64,000 nt of DNA from Olleya aquimaris (GCF_003259525.1 NZ_QLLO01000009.1:1-64000); one strand, 5' to 3'; shown: positions 33,183 to 41,425, numbered from the stretch's first letter. Made by a program: numbers and translations. Notes: a model not told the origin generated them from the letters alone.

Positions 33183-35045
33183 ATGAAGAAATTTTTTGCC
33201 CATTTAAAAGGAGACGCTTTTGGAGGAATTACAGCAGGTATAGTCGCTTTACCCTTAGCTTTAGCTTTTGGAGTATCCTCAGGACTTGGTCCTAGTGCAG
33301 GATTGTATGGTGCAATTTTTATTAGTTTTTTTGCTGCATTATTTGGTGGTACACCAACGCAAATTTCTGGGCCAACTGCACCAATGACAGCAGTTAGTAT
33401 GGTGGTTATTGCAGGTATTATTGCAGCAAACGATGGTAGTTTAGAAAAAGCGTTACCTTATATACTAACCGTTTTTTTAATGGCTGGACTCTTTCAAATA
33501 GGTTTAGGAGTTTTAGGTTTTGGAAGGTATATAAAGTATATTCCCTATCCAGTAGTTTCTGGGTTTATGACCGCTATTGGAGTTATAATTTTAGTCACAC
33601 AAATCTTACCTTCTATTGGTTATTATCCAAAAGAAGACGCAGAATATGTCAACCAGTTTAAACCGCAAGCAGAAGAGTTAATTCTAGAAAACATTCTAAA
33701 AGAAGAAGCTGGTGAAGATATTTTAGTATTAGAGGATTTTAAAGAAACCATTAGTCGTGCCAGCAAAGTGACAGAAGCAGATATTGCTAAAGAGTCTCAA
33801 ACACTAGCTAAAAAAGAGGCTTCAGGTGTTTTAGGTACTTTAAAAGTATTGCCTAGAGCTATAAAAAGTATTAATTGGTTAGAGTTAGCATTAGCTTTAG
33901 CAACTATATTTATTGTTTATGGCTTTAAACGAATTACCACAAAAATCCCAAGTGCATTAGTCGCCCTTTTAGTTGTTTCTGGGGTTGCGTATGGATTTAA
34001 TTTAGGGTATAGACCAATTGAAGAAATTCCTTTTGGACTACCTCTACCTAATCTAGAAATTATTACTGGCTTTAGTCTAAAAAGCATTACGCCTTATATA
34101 TTTACAGCAATTACTTTGGCACTTTTAGGTGCAATAGACTCGTTACTAACAAGTGTCGTTGCAGATAATATGACTAAAACAAAACACAACCCAAATAAAG
34201 AATTAGTGGGTCAAGGTATAGGTAATAGTATTGCTTCAGTGTTTGGAGGTATTCCTGGTGCAGGAGCAACTATTAGAACGGTTGTAAACATTAACGCAGG
34301 AGGTAAAACAAAATTATCTGGTATGATAGCTGGTGTTATGCTTTTAATAATTACTCTTGGTTTAGGTCCTGTAGCGTCAAAAATTCCTGCAGCAGTATTA
34401 GCAGGTATTTTAATTACTGTTGGTATAGGAGTTATGGATTATAAAGGTTTAAAAGCTATTCCAGCTTTACCAAAAGACATAAAAATTGGTCCATTAAAAT
34501 TAAGTTCTGAGGTGTTAATTATGTTAATAGTATTAGTACTTTCAAGCTTATGGGATTTAATTTATGCTGTAGGAATTGGGTTAGTAATTGCTTCACTTTT
34601 ATTTATGAAAAAAATTGGCGATTTAACAGCGCAACGGTCTGATGTTAAACCATTAAAAGAAGAAGCTTGGGCAGATGAGGGTGGTTTCCCTGTTAATTTA
34701 AAAGAAGAAGTGTTTATTAAGCATATTAAAGGTCCTTTGTTTTTTGGCTCGACTTCAGATTTTCAACAACTTGCACTTCAAATTCCAAGAACAGCAAAAA
34801 CAGTAATTATAAGATTAGGACGTATGCAATATATGGATCAATCTGGTTTATATGCTATGGAGGATGTCTTGATTGATTTAAAAAAACAAAACATGAATGT
34901 CTTGTTTGTTAACCTCTTAAAACAACCAAGATACATGATGGAACGTATAGATATTATTCCAGATTTAATTCCAAAAGAGCACATTTTTAAAGACTTTGAC
35001 GCTTGTTTAAAATGGGTTAAAGCTAATGTAAAAGACGAGTATTAA
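33183..35045 (+). CDS. second SulP-family anion transporter with STAS domain and long cytoplasmic insertion
   Basis: 620 residues. SulP core motifs are GGITAGIVALPLALAFGVSSG near the start, FGGTPTQISGPTAP and FGGIPGAGATIRTVVN. A C-terminal STAS domain (about 510-620) holds VIIRLGRMQYMDQSGLYAM, whose Asp-Gln-Ser is the usual phosphorylatable Ser region. Between transmembrane segments there is an unusually long hydrophilic insertion (about residues 150-235, rich in Glu, Lys and Ala), which makes it larger than the first SulP. It may form a partner pair with 29301-30896 but has its own unit after a terminator. Its stop codon overlaps that of the converging cvpA gene by 3 nt. Confidence 0.9.
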   Translation: MKKFFAHLKGDAFGGITAGIVALPLALAFGVSSGLGPSAGLYGAIFISFFAALFGGTPTQISGPTAPMTAVSMVVIAGIIAANDGSLEKALPYILTVFLMAGLFQIGLGVLGFGRYIKYIPYPVVSGFMTAIGVIILVTQILPSIGYYPKEDAEYVNQFKPQAEELILENILKEEAGEDILVLEDFKETISRASKVTEADIAKESQTLAKKEASGVLGTLKVLPRAIKSINWLELALALATIFIVYGFKRITTKIPSALVALLVVSGVAYGFNLGYRPIEEIPFGLPLPNLEIITGFSLKSITPYIFTAITLALLGAIDSLLTSVVADNMTKTKHNPNKELVGQGIGNSIASVFGGIPGAGATIRTVVNINAGGKTKLSGMIAGVMLLIITLGLGPVASKIPAAVLAGILITVGIGVMDYKGLKAIPALPKDIKIGPLKLSSEVLIMLIVLVLSSLWDLIYAVGIGLVIASLLFMKKIGDLTAQRSDVKPLKEEAWADEGGFPVNLKEEVFIKHIKGPLFFGSTSDFQQLALQIPRTAKTVIIRLGRMQYMDQSGLYAMEDVLIDLKKQNMNVLFVNLLKQPRYMMERIDIIPDLIPKEHIFKDFDACLKWVKANVKDEY

Positions 35046-35584
35046 GCTTCAGATTCGTTTGTTGGTTCAGCAGGATCTATAATTGGATTATCCTCTTCTT
35101 CTCCAGATTTTATGATACTTGGAAATATCATAGGAGCAAGAGATTTTACGGGTTTGTAAAGTATAGAATCCTTAATATCCTCCTCTTCAACAAACGGAAT
35201 GGTGTTATTCATTTTGTCAAAAACAATTAATAATACGCTTAAAATTAAACCTACTTTTAGCGCTCCAAAAACAGCGCCTAACAGTTTGTTTAAAATTCCT
35301 AAAGCTGCAAAATCAGCCAATTTGGTTAAAGCTTTCCCAGCTAAGCTAATTGCAAGTATTATAACCACAAACGTAATAGCAAAAGCGACAATATTAATAG
35401 TTTTTTCGTCCCAAGACGTTTTATCTATTAAAAAATTAGCAGCAAAGTAACTAAAATGTATGGCACCATAAACACCAGCAATTAGCGCAACGATAGATGC
35501 TAGTTCTACAAAAAGTCCTTTAAATAATCCACGTACTAATCCAAATAAAAGTAAAGCACCTAAAACAATATCTATAACAGCCAT
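35042..35584 (-). CDS. cvpA: CvpA-family membrane protein
   Basis: 180 residues from the ATG at 35584, which begins the usual MAVIDIVLGALLLFGLVRG. A longer open frame would start at 35629 with 15 untypical residues. Four hydrophobic helices are present, followed by an acidic tail. CvpA proteins are inner-membrane proteins first linked to colicin V production, with an envelope role still unclear. It is convergent with SulP and divergent from the hypothetical gene at 35652. Confidence 0.85.
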   Translation of the reverse strand: MAVIDIVLGALLLFGLVRGLFKGLFVELASIVALIAGVYGAIHFSYFAANFLIDKTSWDEKTINIVAFAITFVVIILAISLAGKALTKLADFAALGILNKLLGAVFGALKVGLILSVLLIVFDKMNNTIPFVEEEDIKDSILYKPVKSLAPMIFPSIIKSGEEEDNPIIDPAEPTNESEA

Positions 35585-35651
35585 AATACTATAATTTAAA
35601 CAAATATAAACTAACTTTGCAACTTTCAAACTTATACTTTTAACCTAATAC

Positions 35652-36008
35652 ATGTCAAGAGACGAACAATTAAAACAACGTTGGGAATTAGTAGTCCAAA
35701 AACTATCTAATCAATTTGCAGATGGAGATACTCTAGATTTAGATGCTATAATTTACTTAATTGGTGTGCAGGAACTGGGTCAGTTAGAGCGTAAGTTTAA
35801 AAAAGATCACAAATTAGATTTAATGCATATTGCCATTTGTAAACTGTTATCGCCTTATGGGTATTACGAGTTTGATTTTGTGGATGAAGACGGTTGGCCA
35901 CATTATAAAGTAAAAGAGGCGTTACCACATTTAAAAGCAGGAGAGCAAAGCATTTTAATGAAAGAAGCCATTGTGAACTATTTTATAGAAACCGAATATA
36001 TAGAGTAG
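35652..36008 (+). CDS. conserved hypothetical protein upstream of pheS
   Basis: 118 residues, soluble, acidic. MSRDEQLKQRWELVVQKLSN starts a helix. Middle strands contain YLIGVQELGQ, and the segment YGYYEFDFVDEDGWPHYKV is rich in aromatic and acidic residues. Not recognised as a named domain. It is 32 nt before pheS and in the same direction, as often seen in this family of bacteria. No catalytic motif is evident. Codon use matches its neighbours. Confidence 0.75.
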   Translation: MSRDEQLKQRWELVVQKLSNQFADGDTLDLDAIIYLIGVQELGQLERKFKKDHKLDLMHIAICKLLSPYGYYEFDFVDEDGWPHYKVKEALPHLKAGEQSILMKEAIVNYFIETEYIE

Positions 36009-36015
36009 AAATTAT

Positions 36016-36023
36016 TAAATTTG
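36016..36023 (+). promoter_or_regulatory. -7 promoter element (TAAATTTG) before pheS
   Basis: Matches TAnnTTTG and lies 18 nt before the pheS ATG, so pheS may have its own promoter in addition to read-through. No -33 element was found. Confidence 0.4.
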
Positions 36024-36040
36024 CCAATCATTTTAAGATT

Positions 36041-37060
36041 ATGATAGACAAGATTAAAGAACTAATTGCCGAAGCTGAAGCTTTTAAAGCCCAAACTAAA
36101 GAAGAGGTAGAAGCGTTTAGAATTAAATATTTAGGTAAAAAAGGGTTGCTTAACGAGTATTTTGCTGAGTTTAAAAATGTAGCAAACGACCAGAAAAAAG
36201 AATTTGGACAAGCCATTAACACCCTTAAAAACACTGCTCAAGATAAAGTAAATGCACTTAAAGCAGAGTTAGAAAATGCATCAGACAATTCGACATCTAA
36301 TTTAGATTTATCGCGTCCAGGAGAGCCTATTACTATTGGTTCTCGTCATCCTATATCTATCGTAAAAAATCAAATTATAGACATTTTTTCAAACATTGGA
36401 TTTAATGTTAGTGAAGGACCAGAAATAGAAGACGATTGGCATAACTTTACTGCATTAAATTTGCCAGAATACCATCCAGCTAGAGATATGCAGGACACGT
36501 TTTTTATACAAACTAATCCTGATATTTTATTACGTACACATACTAGTTCTGTGCAAGTGCGTTATATGGAAAATAATCCACCTCCAATTCGTACCATATC
36601 ACCAGGTCGTGTGTATAGAAACGAAGCTATATCTGCTCGATCACATTGTTTTTTCCATCAAGTAGAAGGTTTGTACATAGATAAAGACGTTAGTTTTGCA
36701 GATTTAAAACAAACCCTTCAATACTTTACTACCGAGTTATTTGGAAAAGCAAAAATAAGATTACGTCCATCATATTTCCCGTTTACGGAGCCAAGTGCTG
36801 AGGTAGATGTATATTGGGGCTTAGAAACCGAAACAGATTACAAAATTACCAAAGGAACTGGTTGGTTAGAAATTGGTGGTTGTGGTATGGTAGATCCAAA
36901 CGTATTAACTAATTGCGGAATTGATGCAGAAGAATATTCTGGATTTGCATTTGGTGTTGGGATAGACCGTATCGCTATGCTGCTTCATCAAATTAGCGAT
37001 ATTAGATTACTAAGCGAAAATGATGTTAGATTTTTAGAGCAATTTAAATCGGCTTTATAA
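36041..37060 (+). CDS. pheS: phenylalanyl-tRNA synthetase alpha subunit
   Basis: 339 residues. Charges tRNA-Phe with the beta subunit, which is not in this window. The N-terminal coiled-coil arm (about 1-85) and class II catalytic core are present. Motif 2 is YRNEAISARSHCFFHQVEG and motif 3 is AFGVGIDRIAML; HPISIVKNQIIDIF begins the core. Length is standard. The next gene starts 2 nt after the stop codon. Confidence 0.97.
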   Translation: MIDKIKELIAEAEAFKAQTKEEVEAFRIKYLGKKGLLNEYFAEFKNVANDQKKEFGQAINTLKNTAQDKVNALKAELENASDNSTSNLDLSRPGEPITIGSRHPISIVKNQIIDIFSNIGFNVSEGPEIEDDWHNFTALNLPEYHPARDMQDTFFIQTNPDILLRTHTSSVQVRYMENNPPPIRTISPGRVYRNEAISARSHCFFHQVEGLYIDKDVSFADLKQTLQYFTTELFGKAKIRLRPSYFPFTEPSAEVDVYWGLETETDYKITKGTGWLEIGGCGMVDPNVLTNCGIDAEEYSGFAFGVGIDRIAMLLHQISDIRLLSENDVRFLEQFKSAL

Positions 37061-37061
37061 A

Positions 37062-37457
37062 TTGAAAAAAGACATTCACATCCCAAAAGTTGAAAACGTC
37101 TATATAGCAGTTGTTAACGAGTATAATGACATCTATAAGACCCAAGATTGGAATGCCTATATTATAAACGATAAAGACGTTGATTTAGACACGATACTAA
37201 TTGTAACTAGTGGTTATTCTGAAGATAAAATGACTTCCATATTCAGAAAAAAACTAGATAAATTACCTAAAAAAAGCTACGCTAAGATAGAGTTGATGCA
37301 AGAAGACTTATTTGCTTTAAACAACCAGTTTAAAGTGACTTTTTTTGAAGGTAATACGATGTTTGATAAAACCTACACGTTTAGAAAAAACACCATAAAT
37401 TTAAAAGCGTTACAACCCATACCTTTAATGGAGGCTCGTGGTGTGTTGGTAAAATAA
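37062..37457 (+). CDS. conserved hypothetical protein downstream of pheS
   Basis: 131 residues from a TTG start, one base after the pheS stop codon, which supports translational coupling. Soluble and lysine-rich, with strands such as NVYIAVVNEYNDIY, DTILIVTSGYSED and FKVTFFEGNTMFDKTYTF. No known domain was recognised. Proteins of this kind sit behind pheS in related bacteria as far as I recall, but the function is unknown. The 210 bp that follow hold three dispersed repeat types. Confidence 0.7.
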   Translation: MKKDIHIPKVENVYIAVVNEYNDIYKTQDWNAYIINDKDVDLDTILIVTSGYSEDKMTSIFRKKLDKLPKKSYAKIELMQEDLFALNNQFKVTFFEGNTMFDKTYTFRKNTINLKALQPIPLMEARGVLVK

Positions 37458-37477
37458 ATTCCTGCGTAGGCAGGAAT
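37458..37477. repeat. perfect hairpin ATTCCTGC-gtag-GCAGGAAT at gene 3' end
   Basis: An 8-bp stem with a 4-nt loop starts on the base after the stop codon at 37457. It shares the outer ATTCC...GGAAT with the hairpin at 6376-6395, which also touches a gene end. Confidence 0.75.
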
Positions 37478-37531
37478 CTCTTGGTAAATAAACCTATATT
37501 TTGGTATAAGCAAAAACCTTGGCAGATAATT

Positions 37532-37606
37532 GCGTTAGGGATTGAACGGTTTGTTTGAGCTCCTCGCAGAGAGCGAGTAGTGAAAGCCCGACCCTTGTGG
37601 TAACGC
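37532..37606 (+). ncRNA. candidate structured RNA or cruciform repeat, 75 nt (Flavo-1-like by eye)
   Basis: The outer stem GCGTTA (37532-37537) pairs perfectly with TAACGC (37601-37606). An inner hairpin CTCGC-agaga-GCGAG is at 37563-37577, and a conserved-looking strand TGAAAGCCCGACCC lies between them. The GC content is above the surroundings, and the strand is a guess. From memory, strings of the type GCGTTAGGGATTGAA...GAAAGCCCGACCC recur in Flavobacteriia spacers and may correspond to the Flavo-1 RNA motif. This is recall, not a search result. It could equally be a REP-like mobile palindrome. Confidence 0.5.
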
Positions 37607-37633
37607 CTAAATAATTTACATTCTATTAGTCAA

Positions 37634-37658
37634 ATTGCTTCACCTTGTTCGCAATGAC
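37634..37658. repeat. dispersed repeat fragment with ATTGC/GCAAT ends
   Basis: ATTGC (37634-37638) pairs with GCAAT (37651-37655), followed by GAC. The tail TTCGCAATGAC is familiar from many Bacteroidota spacers. It lies 10 nt from the end of gpsA. Confidence 0.45.
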
Positions 37659-37667
37659 AAGTCAAAA

Positions 37668-38669
37668 CTAATCCAACCTATCCGTCAGTTTTTTAAATAC
37701 TTTTTTAGCATCTTTACCTTCGTATAACACTGCGTAAACTGCATCTATAATTGGTGTACGGGTTTTCTTTTTGTTTTTTTCGTTGAGTAGATGTGCAGAT
37801 TTTGTTGCATAATACCCTTCTGCAACCATACTCATTTCCATTTGGGCAGATTTTACCGTGTATCCTTTACCTATCATATTTCCAAACATACGGTTTCTAG
37901 AAAACGTAGAGTAGCCAGTTACTAGTAAATCACCTAAGTAAGCCGAGTTGTTAATGTTACGTTTCATTTTATGCATTTTTTTAATAAAACGCTTCATTTC
38001 TCGTATGGCATTACTCATAAGTACGCTTTGGAAGTTATCTCCATAACCCAAACCATGTGCAATTCCTGCAGCAATTGCGTAAATATTTTTAAGCATCACA
38101 GCATACTCGGTTCCAATAATATCGTCACTAATTTTAGTTTTGATATAGTCACTAGATAAAACATCTGCAATTGCTTGTGCTTTATCTTGATCTGCACAAG
38201 AAATTGTAAGGTAAGATAAACGCTCTAACGCCACCTCTTCTGCGTGACAAGGTCCAGCGATTACACCAATATTTTCAAAAGGGATGTTGTAGTTATCATG
38301 AAAATGCTCGCCTAGCAGTAAACCAGATTCTGGTAGTATACCTTTTACCGCAGAAACCACAGTTTTATTAGTAATATCTATGGTTAGTTTTTCTAATTCT
38401 GAATGAATAAATGCAGACGGAATAGCAAAAATTAGCACGTCTGCATAAGCAGCCATCTTATTTATATCATTGCTTAGCTTTAATTGTTCTAAATGAAACT
38501 CGACAGAGCTTAAATAACTAGGGTTATGTTGTTCTTTAAGTAAATGTTCTTTAGTATATACACTTCGCATATACCATCCAACTTCATTTAGATTTTCACA
38601 CAGCATTTTTACAATTGCAGTCGCCCAACTTCCAGATCCAAAAACAGCGTATTTTAATTGTTGACTCAT
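37668..38669 (-). CDS. gpsA: NAD(P)H-dependent glycerol-3-phosphate dehydrogenase
   Basis: 333 residues, standard length. Reduces dihydroxyacetone phosphate to glycerol-3-phosphate for phospholipid synthesis. The N-terminal Rossmann motif is FGSGSWATAIV. The catalytic Lys region is MLKNIYAIAAGIAHGLGYGDN, and VVSAVKGILPESG and NRMFGNMIGKG are also typical. Cytoplasmic. It is monocistronic here, converging on the repeat-rich spacer after the pheS cluster. Confidence 0.96.
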   Translation of the reverse strand: MSQQLKYAVFGSGSWATAIVKMLCENLNEVGWYMRSVYTKEHLLKEQHNPSYLSSVEFHLEQLKLSNDINKMAAYADVLIFAIPSAFIHSELEKLTIDITNKTVVSAVKGILPESGLLLGEHFHDNYNIPFENIGVIAGPCHAEEVALERLSYLTISCADQDKAQAIADVLSSDYIKTKISDDIIGTEYAVMLKNIYAIAAGIAHGLGYGDNFQSVLMSNAIREMKRFIKKMHKMKRNINNSAYLGDLLVTGYSTFSRNRMFGNMIGKGYTVKSAQMEMSMVAEGYYATKSAHLLNEKNKKKTRTPIIDAVYAVLYEGKDAKKVFKKLTDRLD

Positions 38670-38748
38670 ATAAAGGATTAATTTCTAGTTCAAAAATACA
38701 TAAAAATTAACTCTTTAAATTTTACTGATTATCAATAGTTTAACATTT

Positions 38749-38765
38749 TTGGCACGCCTTTTGAA
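38749..38765 (+). promoter_or_regulatory. sigma-54-like promoter TTGGCACG-N4-TTGAA
   Basis: Correct -24/-12 spacing (10 nt between GG and the -12 dinucleotide), with one deviation: GA in place of GC at -12. It lies 35 nt upstream of the chosen ATG at 38800 and inside the longer open frame that would begin at a TTG at 38749, which argues for the shorter start. Confidence 0.4.
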
Positions 38766-38799
38766 AATGGTGAAGTATCAATCCTTAAAACGACAGATT

Positions 38800-39756
38800 A
38801 TGAAGACGATAAAATTACTTTCGACATTTGCTTTAATAGCAACATTATTTACTTCTTGTTACACAGAAGTGGTAGTAGACAATAATGGGTTTGATTCTGC
38901 ACCAGTAAGTATTAATCAATTGTTAAATAGCCATGAATTATGGTATGTAGCAATAGATGAAACTATTGGTTTTGGCGAATCTCCTTTTTTACAAATAGCT
39001 TTTACCGTATCGTTTAGAAACGGAACACTATATGCTAATAACAACTTAGTTGGTATTGGTAGTCAGGGTAACGGATTTGGTATCCCAATAGGATATTATA
39101 ATGCTTACGATATGATTTTGGACATTGATCATGACATTGATGGCTATGATAGTTTTGATGTCTATCAAATAGATAATAATACTATAGAATTATATAACCC
39201 ATTTAATGATACGTCTTATTTTTTACATGGTTACCAGCGTAATAATTTTGATTACGACTATGTATTCTATGACAATATCCAATACTTTTTACAAGAGTAT
39301 GAAGCTTGGGAAAAAACATACACCAGTAACTATGGTGCTTTAAACGAGTTTGATAACGAAAACTACCTGCAATTTTTATCTGGTGGAAATGACAACACGT
39401 TTAGAAGCAGTCAAGATCCAAACGGAATTAATCCAGACAATATATATTGGGATTTTACAGGATTGTATAACGTAGGAAACGTAAGCAATAATATGTATTT
39501 AAAAACACTAGTCTTAGATTACGATTATTTTGATAACGAGCAGTTTGAGCTAAGTGTGATAAACGACCAACGTGTTGAATTATATCACCAAAGTTCTGGA
39601 ACCGTTTATCAGTTTACAGGTAGAGGATACATAGAGTATTTAAAAGTGGGAACAGAAATTAATAAAACTAAATCTTCTGGACTTAAAAAGCGTGTGCAAC
39701 ACACGACAAAAAAAGAAAATACTAGAGAGAACACTAGACAAAACACCAAATCATAA
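38800..39756 (+). CDS. lipoprotein of unknown function
   Basis: 318 residues from the ATG at 38800. The lipobox is in LLSTFALIATLFTSC. The body is acidic and rich in Tyr, Asn and Asp (LWYVAIDETIGFGESP, NFDYDYVFYDNIQYF, TLVLDYDYFDNEQFELSV), with two roughly similar halves ending in a Tyr-rich strand (FLHGYQRNNF and YQFTGRGYIEYL). The last 30 residues are basic (KKRVQHTTKKENTREN). Not recognised with confidence. I recall relatives named as nicotinic acid mononucleotide adenyltransferases, which nothing here supports. The start was chosen for the signal peptide and because the longer TTG frame overlaps a promoter-like site. Confidence 0.75.
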   Translation: MKTIKLLSTFALIATLFTSCYTEVVVDNNGFDSAPVSINQLLNSHELWYVAIDETIGFGESPFLQIAFTVSFRNGTLYANNNLVGIGSQGNGFGIPIGYYNAYDMILDIDHDIDGYDSFDVYQIDNNTIELYNPFNDTSYFLHGYQRNNFDYDYVFYDNIQYFLQEYEAWEKTYTSNYGALNEFDNENYLQFLSGGNDNTFRSSQDPNGINPDNIYWDFTGLYNVGNVSNNMYLKTLVLDYDYFDNEQFELSVINDQRVELYHQSSGTVYQFTGRGYIEYLKVGTEINKTKSSGLKKRVQHTTKKENTRENTRQNTKS

Positions 39757-39785
39757 ATACATATAGAATTAGTTAGTTAGTTTGT

Positions 39786-39825
39786 AAAACCGTTTAAAGC
39801 AATAGCTTTAGGCGGTTTTCTTTTT
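39786..39825 (+). terminator. intrinsic terminator after the lipoprotein gene
   Basis: Imperfect stem AAAACCGTTTAAAGC/GCTTTAGGCGGTTTT with a 4-nt loop, followed by a T-rich tract. Confidence 0.8.
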
Positions 39826-39969
39826 CCATCATACTTCTGTTTTTGTATAAAAGTGGTTTAATTATTTAGTAATGTATTAACATAAGAATTGTTAATATAA
39901 GTTGCAGTTGGTTTACTAATTTTCTAACTTTAGAACAATATATTCAACATTTAAAACACTAATATAATT

Positions 39970-40464
39970 ATGGGATTATTTTCATTTATTAAAAACGCAG
40001 GTGCTAAAGTATTTGGGATCGGGAAAACAGATAAAGAAGAAGAAGCAGAAGCTGCTGCAGCAGAAGTAAAAATGGAAACATTAGCAGCCAGAAAACTGGA
40101 ACAAACCGCAAGAGATTTAGATTTACACGTAACAGGGTTAAATATTTTTATTGACGATGATGCTGCAACCATTTCTGGTGAAGCAGCAGACCAAGCTACT
40201 AGAGAAAAAATAGTTTTATTAGTTGGTAATAGCGAAGGTATTGCTACAGTAGATGATCAAATGACGGTTGCTGAAGTAGCGGAGGTTATATCAGAAGCGC
40301 AATTTCATACTGTAGTAAGTGGAGATACATTAGGTAAAATAGCAAAGCAATATTATGGAAATGCTATGAAATACCCAGAGATATTTGAAGCTAATAAACC
40401 TATGTTAACAGACCCAGATAAAATTTATCCAGGACAAATGTTACGTATTCCGTCTTTAGACTAA
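39970..40464 (+). CDS. BON-LysM protein, Kbp/YgaU-like
   Basis: 164 residues. An N-terminal short hydrophobic/amphipathic helix and an Ala/Glu-rich stretch (about 20-40) lead to a BON domain (about 44-100, LDLHVTGLNIFIDDDAATIS) and a LysM domain (about 115-162, HTVVSGDTLGKIAKQYYGNA, YPGQMLRIPSLD). Domain order and size match E. coli Kbp (YgaU), a potassium-binding protein that senses osmotic change. No signal peptide, as in Kbp. It is a single-gene unit with a terminator, which is typical of a stress-induced gene. Confidence 0.88.
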   Translation: MGLFSFIKNAGAKVFGIGKTDKEEEAEAAAAEVKMETLAARKLEQTARDLDLHVTGLNIFIDDDAATISGEAADQATREKIVLLVGNSEGIATVDDQMTVAEVAEVISEAQFHTVVSGDTLGKIAKQYYGNAMKYPEIFEANKPMLTDPDKIYPGQMLRIPSLD

Positions 40465-40484
40465 ACTAAAAATTTTTAATATTT

Positions 40485-40520
40485 AAAAACTCAATTAAAT
40501 TCATTTAATTGAGTTTTTTT
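40485..40520 (+). terminator. intrinsic terminator after the BON-LysM gene
   Basis: Long AT-rich stem AAAAACTCAATTAAAT/ATTTAATTGAGTTTTT and a T tract. Confidence 0.88.
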
Positions 40521-40631
40521 GTAGTCTTTTTCTTTGATTTTAATAAATTATTAAGTAATACATCGATTAAATTGTGATACACATCGGATAATCAATACAT
40601 TTAATAATATTAACCTACTAATTTATTTATT

Positions 40632-41234
40632 ATGAAAAATGTATCCCTTATCTCCTTTGTATTATTAACTTTATTATTTGCAACCAGTTGCGAAACAGAA
40701 AAAGTCAACTCTAATGCAGTTAGTAATTTTGAAACTGCAAATCCTAATTTTAGGGTAACTTCTGGAAATGCTTCAATATCTAATTATAGAGCAACCTACG
40801 ATGACCCTTGTATGACAACAAATTTAATAGCTGGACAGCATCATATTGCTGGGACAGTAACAGTAGATTTTGATGGACAAGATTTAATTATAACCTATGC
40901 TACCAATCAAGATTGGTCCATTGAAGGTACTCATTTAAGTATTGGAAATTGTGATGACAGAAGCATACCAACAACTGGGTCTGGTAATCCTAAAATTGGT
41001 CATTTTGAGCATTCTACAACACATAGTCAAGATGTGTCAACCGTAAGTTATTATATCGATGCTTCAGTTTTGTCTGAAAATTATTGTTTTGCAGCACATG
41101 CTGAAGTAAATGGTCCGACAGGTGGAGAAACTGCTTGGGCAGAAGGATTAGATTTTGATGGTAATAATTGGGCAATGTATGTTGAAGGGTTATTATCGGA
41201 TTGTAATATAGATGATGATGGTAGTGATAGATAG
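40632..41234 (+). CDS. small lipoprotein, unknown function
   Basis: 200 residues with lipobox at LLFATSCETEK. A beta-rich body: AGTVTVDFDGQDLIITYATN, HLSIGNCDDRS and, near the C terminus, GGETAWAEGLDFDGNNWAMY. That last segment I have seen in other Bacteroidota secreted proteins without a known function. Four Cys outside the lipobox could form disulfides. It is a single-gene unit with its own terminator between the BON-LysM gene and the converging nadD group. Confidence 0.75.
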   Translation: MKNVSLISFVLLTLLFATSCETEKVNSNAVSNFETANPNFRVTSGNASISNYRATYDDPCMTTNLIAGQHHIAGTVTVDFDGQDLIITYATNQDWSIEGTHLSIGNCDDRSIPTTGSGNPKIGHFEHSTTHSQDVSTVSYYIDASVLSENYCFAAHAEVNGPTGGETAWAEGLDFDGNNWAMYVEGLLSDCNIDDDGSDR

Positions 41235-41254
41235 AATAGCTAACATTAATTAAT

Positions 41255-41286
41255 AAAAAACACCAACTGTGAGGTTGGTGTTTTTT
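41255..41286 (+). terminator. intrinsic terminator after the small lipoprotein gene
   Basis: Stem AAAAAACACCAAC/GTTGGTGTTTTTT with a 6-nt loop. Confidence 0.9.
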
Positions 41287-41333
41287 GCTATTAAATTTTC
41301 GTTTAACTTATATGATATAAAAACGTTTTAATA

Positions 41334-41350
41334 CTTCGACAAGCTCAGTA
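41334..41350. repeat. dispersed repeat fragment CTTCGACAAGCTCAGTA
   Basis: A 17-nt string in the 190-bp spacer downstream of nadD. It shares GCTCAGT with the element at 42051-42072. I recognise the string from flavobacterial spacers, but only these two are visible here. Confidence 0.4.
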
Positions 41351-41425
41351 CAAATGTTTTCAAATCAGTCGTTAATCTAATTTAGTTGAAATTTTTAAAA
41401 AAGACAAAATATTGAAAAAAAGTAC

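Noticed and set aside
35585-35629. Upstream start for cvpA
   Set aside because: It adds 15 untypical residues before the conserved MAVIDIVLG start.
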